Assembly (NCBI RefSeq): GCF_030867095.1 | Contig: NC_081824.1 | Span: 237,796,719-237,860,718 of the forward strand | Origin: Alligator mississippiensis | Taxonomy: Eukaryota; Chordata; Crocodylia; Alligatoridae | DNA: 64,000 nucleotides | Direction: 5' to 3' | Shown here: positions 23,974 to 34,700 of the stretch, in pieces | Layout: each line of letters starts with the position of its first letter | How positions within the stretch are numbered: the first letter of the stretch is position 1 | Translations under genes and position numbers: made by a program | Notes under the pieces: model-generated | Databases searched by the model: none | The model's input: the letters and a program-made list of their open reading frames with translations, nothing else | What the model was told of the DNA's origin: nothing

Positions 23974-24010
<37 letters not shown>
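23480..24010. repeat. TG/TA/CA microsatellite cluster with short CR1 tail
   Basis: Alternating TG, TA and CA tracts lie at 23480-23545, 23613-23760 and 23978-24009. A CR1 3' tail scrap (GGGGGACTGGACCCGATGAT) lies at about 23551-23600. The purine-pyrimidine alternation could favour Z-DNA. Confidence 0.85.
23790..23960 (-). repeat. Interspersed repeat, inverted partner of 25735-25985
   Basis: The words CACAGGCTGATTTGCCCCAG and GAGCCAGACGG are shared in opposite orientation with 25735-25985. Family unknown. Confidence 0.6.
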
Positions 24011-24011
<1 letters not shown>

Positions 24012-24434
24012 TGTAGACAGATATGTTTTGTGCAGGGAGGGGAGAGTAGCATATAAAATGTGGCAAGATTGCTGCCTGGTTCAGACTGGCTTTGTGTCAG
24101 CATCCAAACTTCTAAATTTTGTACCGTCCTTCCGGAAAACTCCCAAACCAATATTACCAATGGTAAACTTCTAATGAGGGATGCATTGTATGTTTGTGAG
24201 GGGGTAGTAAGGGGATCCTGAGCTAGGACTTGACATAGCAGAGCTCCATCTTAAAATAGCAGGGCTCCCGCCTCCAGTTTTGTTTGGCAGCAGCACAGCA
24301 CAGTAATGGTATTGTCTAGAAATGCCGAGTGATTTGTCCTTAGTAAAGTTTGGTTTTTAGGGGATTGATGGGCCATTAAGTTTTGGGCTGTCTAGCTGTC
24401 TTTTCTAAATTGCTGAAAACTTCATGTCTTACAT

Positions 24435-24741
24435 CAGGGGTGTCAAACATGGACCCAAGCTGGATCTAGCTAGGTCATCCAGCCTGCCAGTTTTGCCCCT
24501 CTTGGCTGCCAGACATCCAAGTGAAAGCAGTGGTGCTGGAGCCCCAGCAGCACTGCAGGAAGAAGCCCAGCACTGCAACTTATTCCAGCAGCAGTAGCCG
24601 AGTGCCGGCCATGCCAGGCTTCTTCCCAGCAGGTCCCCCCATTTAGACTGGCCAGAGTAGGTGCCATGTGCACTTGATCCAGCATGCAGGGGTCCCTGTC
24701 TGTTACCTGGCCTGCTAGCAGGTCCTATGCCATGAGACCCA
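24435..24741. mobile_element. Short hAT element (307 bp)
   Basis: It starts CAGGGGTGTCAAACATGG. A perfect 8-bp duplication TCTTACAT flanks it (24427-24434 and 24742-24749). The right terminus is diverged. It lies in the presumed MTLN intron. Confidence 0.75.
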
Positions 24742-25424
24742 TCTTACATGACTGATTACTTCCTACAAGGTTTGATTTGATGTGGACATTACGTATCCTG
24801 GAACTATCACATTTGAGAGCTCTGGCATGTTTGAATGTTTGCAGGGAAGGAACACGAGTAGCAGGGGAACAGAGGTTTGCATGTGACAAGTGTTCAAAGA
24901 ACAACAAAGTCCACATTTTCAAGTGCCCGTATGGCATGATGTGGTTATTATAAGCAGTGCTGACACTGTTGCATCTCCTGTATGTGTCTGCCTTCTTTGA
25001 AAATGTATCGACATTATATAAGGCAGATACTACACTGTCATTTTTTAAGTTTAATTTTAAGATTTTCCATTCCAAAGGACAAATTGTAGACAGCTGTAAA
25101 CAGACTGTTACATTCTACATCATTTTATAGCCTGCTCTAAATTCCTGACATTTCAAGCTTGCTTTATTGTAGCTTATCAGTCTCAATGCTGTCTGTGCTT
25201 GGAGTATTTCCAGACCTGTTTATTTTTTTGTTTTGGGGTTTGTTTTTTTTAAATATAGTATTCTAACCTATTTTTCTTTGAGATTATTTTTCTCTCCTGC
25301 TGGAGTATTGTAACTATGGTTTAACATAAGTGAACATTGTTTTGACTGTATTTTTTATTTATAATTTAAATTACTTCAGGTTTGCAATGTAGCATTCACA
25401 TTTATATTTCACTTTCTTTAACAG

Positions 25425-26105
25425 CCTGACTGGGATGGAAGTCGACAATTGAATGAACATAAACAGACTCCTGCTCCCTTTTTATCTAAATATATTTGAA
25501 GAAATGAGGTTTTATACAATACAAATATCTTCACACACTTCTTCACTTGAAAAAGAAGGCATCTGTGGTATAATACAGTCTCGCTTGCCCAAACTGACAT
25601 TCTCCAAAAATGATCTTCATGCATATTAAAATAACCTCTGTATGGCTATGATGAGTTAAATTGGTACTGTGACTGCATGTCTGTTGTTTTGTATTTTTGA
25701 GGATTGTTCTAAGGACAGTTTGACACGCCTGTTCTCAGAGACAACCCGAGCAGGGTGAGGGGCCTGGGGCAAATCAGCCTGTGCGGGGCCCTGTCCCTGG
25801 ACACGAAGCTGGCAGCAGATTCAGTGGCGAGGGGCCGGGGGGTGCCAAGCGGCCAGACATGAAGTTGGAAGCAGCGCGGAATCGCCACAACCACTCCGTC
25901 TGGCTCCACAGAGCCTCCCAAAATGCCGGGCCTGGGGCAGTCACCCTGATTCGCGCCCCGCAGAAATGGTCCTGTTCTTTTTCTTTACTTTTCTATTTGC
26001 TTGTCCCTGTGTCTTTTGACTCTAAAGCTGCTTCTGAACAGTATATGACTCTTACCACCAAAACTGTCAATATTTAAAGCTAATAAAATGTAATTTAGAT
26101 TGCTT
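25425..26105 (+). other. Candidate MTLN 3' untranslated exon
   Basis: A strong pyrimidine tract ending CTTTAACAG precedes 25425, and an AATAAA lies at 26082-26087. This is the best acceptor and polyadenylation pair I see downstream of the MTLN donor at 23360. It contains a repeat (25735-25985) also present in reverse at 23790-23960. No coding potential is apparent; the call is only a guess. Confidence 0.25.
26082..26087 (+). terminator. AATAAA polyadenylation signal candidate
   Basis: A canonical hexamer in AT-rich sequence after the candidate MTLN terminal exon. Single hexamers are common by chance. Confidence 0.25.
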
Positions 26106-28289
26106 GTTAAATACAAACTTTTGTTAAGTAAAAATATAGCTTATGAAACATGTTAAGAGCCTAATGTTAAAGCCCAGAGAGGAGGTGGGAACAAGCACGT
26201 GAGCAAAAGTCAGTGAAAATTATAGAATGGCACACAAGTATACATGGGTCAGATAAAATCATTAATTCATGATTTCATGTTAGGCATAAAATTCAGAGTC
26301 TCTATCAGTCCTTTAGACTTACTTTTTATATCAGGAATATGTCCAGCAAAGATGCTTGTTATTTAGTAGAAGTCCTTGGGATTTTTTGATGTTTTTGTGG
26401 GGACGGGGAGACAAGTCTCAGCCTCGTGCTTCAGGTGTCTTGTCTATTGCTTTTTTTCTATCTCCCTGCACTCTTATTCACAAATGTTTTCCTCCAGAAT
26501 TTTCTTTCATGAATTTCAAAGGAAGTCTGTACTCATTTTAAAACACGTTGAGCAGATGATGCAAAGTATACTCCATGTAGATTCAGAATGTGGTTAGCAC
26601 TTTATTCTCAAGCTACTGTAATGCTTTCCTGCTACCTCTCCTGTCATCTTGCTTTTCCTAGGGTTTCTTACATTTGAGTAGGTGACATTAGATGCTTTGG
26701 GTTGTGTGACTGGCACCTGCCACAGTGAACAACAGGCTTATGTAACATTTTCTTCAAGAGTGCTAAAGATAGGTCAACAAAATGCAGTTACATTTTTACA
26801 ACTAATGCTATATTAAGTTACATAAAAGTGGTATGGCATAAATTTTATGAGCAGGCTGTACCAAATGGGGCTGAGGTCAGTATTTAATAGGTACCTGTAT
26901 TATTTATTGGGCAACATGAATCATGTGATAGCTCAAACTGCACATGCTGTTAAATTATACCTATACATTTTCTTTTATGAATAAATATCAGGTATTTTCA
27001 TAAGCTCTTTTTGCCATGGACTGTCCTAATGTGTATCCCATATTTCTTAAAAGTAAATGGTGGGAGTGACAAAGATTTCTATGCAATACCTCTAATTTTT
27101 TAACATTCTGCGTTTAAACCATATCTGATAGTGAATTTTACCATTTTAATATGGGAACAGTGGACACTTAGCCTGCCTGTCAGCTGCCTGCATCTAAAAT
27201 GGTACAGTTCTTCTGGGGGGGAGGGGGCGCAGTGGTGCTATTACACCACTCTGATTCCTGGCCCACCCAATCTCTAGCTAAAAACCTTAATTTGGGTGTA
27301 GAAATAACTGACAGTGAAGTATCGGAGGCACTGTGAAGATGCTCAAGAAAGCTAATTTAGTTTTGTGAATATGAATTAGAAATGTACATTTAACTATAAT
27401 ATCTACAGGACTAATGACAGTCTGTTTTGCCCATTTTGACCTAGTTTGGTGTTTTCTTAAATTTTATGTATACAACCAAGCAAGTAAGTGCACATTCCAA
27501 TAGTTATATTTGTTTTTTGCTTTGGCTGTGAACTGAATAATATAGTACTAGCCCTCTAACATATTGGTAGAGCATCTAGTTTCTCTCTAACTGGAATTAA
27601 ATGTGCATTGTTCTATGGCCACATCCAGACAAGCATGGATGTTTGGTTTCCCAGGGACAATTAGCAGTGGCACACCTTGTGCCAATGCTACTTGTTCCCT
27701 GGGAATGCCTGTGCCAAGTGTGTTCTGTTGCGTGGCAGGTTACCCCAGGTGGGGTAGGGGAGGCTGGGGCAGCAACTGTGCTGGCTCCAGCAGCCTTACT
27801 TGGGGGCCTTGGGGAGCTGTAGCCACAGCACTCCTGCAGCAGGGAGCCTGGCTGGCAACTGGAGCATGGCTCTAGCCAGCCAGGCTCTGGTTTTGGGTGG
27901 CACATGCTGCCACCACTTGCACTGCCCTTCTTGTTTTTGGCTTGGATTTTTTTGACCAAAAAACCCCTCTCATGCTGCAAGGCAGCGGCATGGGGAACGC
28001 CTGCACGCGCAGCGTGGCACTGCAGATGGGTCTGCAGAGCCACATATCGCATGCCCTACATACCGCATGTCCACACTTGTCTGAACACGGCCTGTGTGAT
28101 AACTAGTGCGTCTGCACCCACCTCCCCTTTTTCAAAATCCTAGATGTGCCCACGAATTGTTCTATCAGAGCCCGTTTCTAAGATTATTTCCTTTCCCTTA
28201 AATGCCCCTTATGGCCGAGACTGAGGGTGTCTCTGCAGGCTGGGGTCCTCCCTGCAGGCTTGGGCGCTGTTAACGAAGGCAGCAGCTTC
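26106..28289. other. MTLN to NPHP1 intergenic region
   Basis: It is AT-rich to about 27600, with no gene seen. A candidate terminal-inverted-repeat element lies at 27611-28101. The longest ORFs there are GC-rich noise. Confidence 0.5.
27611..28101. mobile_element. Candidate DNA transposon with GGCC(A/G)TGTCCAGACAAG-type ends
   Basis: GGCCACATCCAGACAAGC at the left end and CTTGTCTGAACACGGCC at the right end are inverted repeats about 17 bp long. A related pair (GGCTGCGTCCAG and CTGGACATGGCC) bounds 56751-57206. No target duplication was recognised. Confidence 0.6.
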
Positions 28290-28668
28290 ATCATCTTTTT
28301 CTTCCGACTCGCTGTAAGAAGTCCAGCTTGCAGAGCGCGAACCGTCCTGGCCAAGCCTCTTCCATCCCGCCCGTGTCCTCATCTCTCGCCCGCCGCTTGC
28401 GCGCGCCCTGAGCTTTCTCTGGGGACTGCAGCTCCCATGATGTACTGCGGCTGTGTGGCTCGCGGCCCAGGGTTTACTGCTCCACTCTCGTTGCGTGCTG
28501 GGACTTGTCGTTCTCTGCGTTCCCGAGCGCAGAGTTTGACCCCGTGCCTCCGTTGCATGCTGGGAACGTTAGTACTTTTGTTGCCTCCGGGCTCCGTGGC
28601 AGCTAGGTCTCTGGGCGCCGCGGGAGGACGTCACCGGGGAGCGCCCGGGCTTCGTTGCCGTGGCGACG

Positions 28669-28767
28669 ATGGCCGGGCTGGGGCGGGGGAGCCGGGGCCG
28701 GGGCCGGGGCCGGGGCCGGGGCCCGCTGCAGCGCGTGCAGCGCCGGAGCCGCGAGCTGCGGGAGCAG
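28669..28767 (+). CDS. NPHP1: NPHP1 exon 1
   Basis: The exon runs from the ATG (GCGACGATGG context) to CAG with a GTGCCG donor, 33 codons, phase 0. The first 18 residues include a Gly-Arg run encoded by five CCGGGG units; then [15 protein letters not shown] aligns with the human PLQALRRRNQELKQQ as I remember it. Confidence 0.88.
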
Positions 28768-31700
28768 GTGCCGCCCCTGCGGGGTGGGGGGGACCGGGGG
28801 AGGCAGGGGGGGCGACCGCCGTGCTCCGGCCCCGCTGACCGGCCCGTTTGCTGCAGGTGGACGCGTTGCTGGCAGAGAGCAGGCAGCGCGGGGCCCTCGG
28901 CCCCGGGGACAGCAGGGGACTGTACCCGAGGTAAGGACCCGCTCCCCTAGCCTGCCCTGCTGCAGGGCAGCAGCCGAAGCCGCCAGAGCCCCACCCAGGC
29001 TCGCTGGGGGACGGGACACACAGCCCTGGCCGTGGCACTCGTGCCTGGGGCAGCCTGTGGCTCTGATCAAGTCTGTTGCTTAGACTGGGATGGGTTTAAA
29101 CAGCAGTGTGTAGTGGAGGGTGTGCCTCTGCCCAGTGCACTGCTGACAGGATGCCCTACAGGTCTTGCAACTAGCTTCTTACTGGCCAGTTTCCAGTTGG
29201 AGGATCTTGGCTACACACTGACTTTATGGAAATGAAGGAAACCTACCTAGCTTGTTCCTGCAGCCATACGGTTGAGGGCAAACGAAACCTGTGGGCATCC
29301 AAACCCCAAGTCTCTGGGCTTGGGCCTGCACATAGGATGATGGATTTGAGAGTATCTGAAGCCCTGGGCTGAAAAGTTTGGGGTGGAGGATACTTGCCAG
29401 TTGTAGCACCGCATATGGTGTTTAAACCGTTTGAGTGTTGCTCAGTTGAGAGGATTTGGCTAATTTGACCTTGAATACGAAACATTTTCCAAAAAAAAAG
29501 AAAAGTGGTTTGCTGCTGGCGAGGAGCTGCATCACTTTTGTGGAAGTCCTGTTGAACCATCTCTCCAGTGCAGCCACCTTCAATGCACGTGTAAATGACT
29601 GCCTGGATAACAGAGCTGGCAGCGGGCCAGGAGCCAGGGAGCCTGGATGCCGCACTTGGTCTGGCACTCAGCCTCACACCAAACATCTCGTCTCCTTGCG
29701 TTGCATTCCCACCATGATACCCACTTTGTGTCTCTGTGTGCTTTGTTATCTGCTGGCCTGAAACTCAGGAGGACCGGGTTAGAGTGCTTCTGGAGGGGCT
29801 GGACATGTTCAAGTCAGCAGGTCCAGATGCTCTCCACCCTAGGGTGTTGAGGGAGCTAGCAGGGGTTATTACAGGGCCCTTGGCACGGCTTTACGAGCGC
29901 TTATGGCGCTCGGGTCAGGTTCCAGATGATTGGAAGATGGCCAACGTGGTCCCCATCTTTAAAAAAAGGAGGGAGGACCCAGGCAACTATAGGCCTGTCA
30001 GTCTTACCTCAGTCCTGGGGAAACTCTTTGCAAAGATCATCAAGGAGCACATCTGTGATGGGCCGGCATCGGGGATGATGCTCAAGGGCAACCAGCACGG
30101 TTTCATTAGGGGCAGGTCATGTCAGACCAACCTGATTGCCTTTTACCATCAGGTCACAAAAGCATTGGATGCAGGTGTCGCCGTGGATGTAGTCTTTCTG
30201 GACTTCAGCAAGGCCTTTGACACTGTCTCCCGCCCCATCCTCATTAAAAAACTAGGCGACTGTGGCATCGATGCCTACACGGTCAGATGGATTGTGAATT
30301 GGCTGAAGGGCCATACTCAGAGGGTGGTGGTGGACGGGTTATATTCGACCTGGGGGGAAGTGGGCAGCGGAGTCCCCCAGGGCTCAGTACTTGGGCCCAT
30401 GCTGTTCAATTTCTTTATCAGCAGTTTGGATGACAGGGTGAAAAGCAACCTGTTCAAATTTGCTGATGATACCAAAATTTGGGGTGAGGTGGGCAGGCTA
30501 GTAGGGAGGAAAAGACTGCAGAAAGACCTGGATAGGTTGCAAGGGTGGGCTAACAAAAACAGGATGCGTTTCAATACTGACAAGTGCAGGGTGCTGCGCT
30601 TGGGCAGTAGTAACCAGCAGCACACTTATAAGATAGGAAACTCCCTTCTTGAGAGCACGGAGGCAGAAAGGGATCTTGGAGTCATCATTGACTCCCAAGA
30701 TGAACATGGGCCGACAATGCGAGGTCACGGTCGGCAGGGCTAACCGGACCTTATCGTGCATCCACAGGTGCATCTCAAGTAGGGCCAAGGAGGTGATCCT
30801 CCCCCTCTATGTGACACTGGTCAGGCCACAGCTGGAGTACTGTGTCCAGTTCTGGGCACCCCGCTTCAAGAGGGATGTGGACAACATTGAGAGGGTCCAG
30901 AGGAGGGCCACCCGCATGATCCATCTATGAGAGGCTACGGGACCTGAACCTGTTCAACCTTCACAAGAGAAGGCTGAGGGGGGACCTTGTGACCATCTAT
31001 AAACTCACTAGGGGGGACCAGAGGGTTTGGGGGAGACCTCGTTTCCCCTAGCGCTCCCCGGGATAGCAAGGAATAATGGCCACAAGTTGTTGGAGAGTAG
31101 GTTTAGATTGGACATCCATAAGAACTACTTCACAATTAGGGCGGCTAGGATCTGGAACCGACTTCCAAGGGAAGTGGTGCTGGCTCCTACCCTGGGGGTC
31201 TTTAAGAAGCAGCTTGATGCCTACCTGGCTGGGGTCATTTGAGCCCAGTTTTCCTCCTGCCCAGGCAGGGGGTCGGACTTAAAGATCTACAAGGTCCCTT
31301 CCAACCCTACTTCTATGATTCTATGATATGATTCAGGGAGATGGGCCAGATACCATTATGTTACAATGTGCTGATCGCTGGTACGTGAACTACAGTATAA
31401 ACATCTATGATGAAATCCTGGTGCCTGGAAGTTGTATATAAGGTTGCTCCCAAAGTTTTTAAGAATAAGTTTTTAAGAATAGGTTAGATAAACACTTGTC
31501 TAGGATGCTTTAGAATAAGAAAAGCAGGCCTGAAAGAGCCCTTGAGAGAGGACCTAGTCCAGTGATGCTCAGCCTTTTGATCCCATGGGCCAGATGAATG
31601 ACATGGGGCCAGCCTGTGGGCTGGATTAGCCCTATGCACCAGGCTTGGACCCCATGCCACCTCCGGCTGGTCCCATGTGCCAGGCTCAGGTTCTGCACTA

Positions 31701-34700
31701 CTACGCTCGCCCAGTCTGTTGTGCAGGGCCATGCTGTCTGACTTGTTGGGCTCCCCTCAGGTCTGGAAATTAGTGACAACTACTCCCTTGCCACCAATTT
31801 TTTGGACTTGCAGGGATCTCTGTGGGCACCCCTGATGTAATCCAGCCCCTTTTTTGAGGCAGGGCCATCCCTATCCTTAGATTTGTTGAACATACTTAAC
31901 GATTACTTCCTGTCCCTGCAGTGGCAGGACACTGGCAGTTCCCTCATCCCTCTGTTTTACCTGGAGCAAATAAAGGAGACTTGTAATGTTTTGGGCCTTA
32001 TTCCTGGTAACTGTGATAGGATTGTTCCTGAATCTTTTAAGAATAGGTTAAACAAACACTTGCCTACACCTAAATCATCTCTACTTATTCTGCCTCCTCT
32101 TGAAAACCTCCAATGGAGGAGATTCCACAACTTCTTCAAGCAGTCTGTTCACTGTCTTGCTATTCTAACATCTTGTCTTTTCTCTGCACTGAGTCAGGAT
32201 CAAGTATGTCTTGACTGGTGATGCTCAGGCTCTGATTCATGGGCCAGATCTGGCCCCAGGAAGCCATGTTATCATGCCTGTGGGGCTCTGCCTGGGTCTG
32301 GAAATGTGACAGGTGGGGAATGGTGGTAACATTAAGTGCTGCTCCCCTGCTGCCAAATTTCCGAACCTGGGGGGAGCTCTGCAGGACAGTAATGTGCCTC
32401 TGTGTGCTAGCTTTGACTGACACACAGGCTCTACCCACAGCTAGATCAGGGCCTTCAAAGTTGCTCTGTTGCCAGATCAGGATGTGAGAGAATGTGTGGA
32501 CGTGCTGCCAGATCAGGGTGCAGGGGATGATCCAATGGACCAACCTCATATATCGACTCCACATGGGATCCACCCAGCAGAATGACCCTGTGGCACTCAT
32601 TTGGCCCATGGCACTGAAAGTCTGGGTGTCACTGATCTAAACCAGTAGGTTTCAACATTTTTAGACTTAAGGCATCCTTCAGGAAATGCTAACTCTTAAC
32701 TTCCACTCATATTCTTTCTGTTACTAAAGAAAAAGAATAATTTTCTTTTTGCAAAGAACTGAGACACCACAACAGGTCAGAATATTTTTGACATTCGATT
32801 TCTATTTAAAATCCCTGGGTTCATGTTGTGAATCTTGTGAATAGTGTAGGCATCTGCACACCGAACAGTGCTGAGATGGTGCATCACCCTTAAAAGGATA
32901 TCTCAGCACCGTGGTTGAAAATCAGTGGTCTAGATCATTCTTACAAATTTTTGTGTAACTTATTAACCACTTGTTAAAGGAGGTTTCATGATCTCTCTAA
33001 GTAGCCTGTTCCAGCATTAAGATTTCATTGCCCTTAACTTAAATCTAGCCTAAATTTTTGCAGCAAATAAAACCAAATTCCTTTTGTCCTTCTCTCAGCA
33101 GTCATTCTGAAGAGTTGATCACCATTATTTTTTTTTAAACAACTGCTTAAATATTGGTAGACAGTTATAATAATCTCAGTTCCTTTAACCTTTCCTTACA
33201 GATTGTTTTCTAAACCTCTTATTCTCGTTCTTACCCTCTGGAGTCTCTTGAGGTTGTCTATATCTTTTTCAAATTACATGTTTGAACTCCCAATAGTTGA
33301 GAAATGCAAAGTGATGAGGGGGAGAGACCAATGTTAGGTCTCTTGCATGTACCAGCAGCTAGAGTAGAACCTGAATACTACACAAAGTTAGCTTCCTTAA
33401 CATCCCCCTCTTCTCATAAAGAGGAGGGTTTGCAATGTAACACAGGTTATACTGGGCTGCAGCAGACTGCTGTGTGAGACTGCTGCAGTGTTACAGCACA
33501 GAAGGGGCACCTTTAAGGTAAAAGCTGCAATAATCAGCTGAGCACCTTATCCTTATTTTGGCAATCCACTGTGAATGATGATTGTATATATAATTATTAT
33601 ACACACTGAGGCCTTAATTTTATAAAGACCTATGTACTTACACATTTCAGTAATTATGCTTGGTTTTGGTCATTTCTGTGTCAGAAAGGAGAAAATGCAA
33701 CCTTGTTGTTTGATTTCAATATAGATGTGTGGAACTGAAGAAACTGGTGGATGAAAATATGCATACCCTTAAAAACTTGGAAAAAGTAAGTACTGGGGTT
33801 AAAGCATTTTGTGTTCCCCAGAGTAGCTTGGACCATGCCAAACTCTGGCTATATAGCAGCTATTCTGGCTGGATCAAGATCTTGATGGGAGTCCTTGGGG
33901 GTTAATTTATTATAATCACTACATGATTACATATTTCTGAGTGCTTTGGAATATGAAGTTCTGGACAAGAAGTGTTTATCAGCAGTACTTAATAGTATAC
34001 TGATATTTTAAAATGGATTCAAAATCACAGAGATAAGATTAAAAGTATCCATGTGTACCTTTCTCTTGGCTAGATGAAAAATGAAACCCCTAAGCCAGTG
34101 GTTGCCAGACTGTGGGTTGTGACCCCAAATGGGGTCATAACATCAGTGGGTGGGGTCATGGGGGTGGGGGGCTGTGATTCAGGAGTGAGGGGTCATGTTG
34201 AGGAAATGGGGCTGTAAATGGGGTCATACTGAGGAAAAGCTTGTGAAGCACTGCTTGAAGCAGTTCTCCAACTGGGGGCACAGATTCCAAATGGGTCTCC
34301 AGTAGTTATGAACGCTATTTTGAGCTTGACAGGCATGTGTTTATACTGACAGACGTGGGGCTTACAACCAGAGGTGGGGTCTGAACTGGAAGTGGTTTGG
34401 GAATCTCTGGGCTAGAAAATATCAAGGAGACTTGACAATAACAGATTTCAGGGTGGATATCCCACAAACAGGGTTGGTAGGGAAAAGGACCCCTCTGAAC
34501 TCAGTTACTTAAATAACATTGGCACAGAGACCAGAATGTATATCTTAGGCAGAGAAGCAGGAATTAGCTGGGAGCATAAAGTAATTATAAAACCATATAT
34601 AATGAGGGTTTAGCGTCCTTTGACCAACTGTATGTGGGATTTTTTTCTTCAGGCTGATGAACCTGCCCCTGTAGGAAATTATAATCAGAGGAAAGAAGAG

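Larger units (their letters stand above)
28290..28990. promoter_or_regulatory. CpG island of NPHP1
   Basis: The sequence is CpG-dense from about 28290 through exons 1 and 2, and includes several copies of a GCTGGGA(A/C) type motif (for example near 28440, 28497 and 28560) shared with housekeeping promoters. The start site is not placed. Confidence 0.6.

Noticed and set aside
28227-29083. Long CpG-island ORFs overlapping NPHP1 exons 1 and 2
   Set aside because: GC-rich sequence has few stops; only the spliced NPHP1 frame matches a known family.
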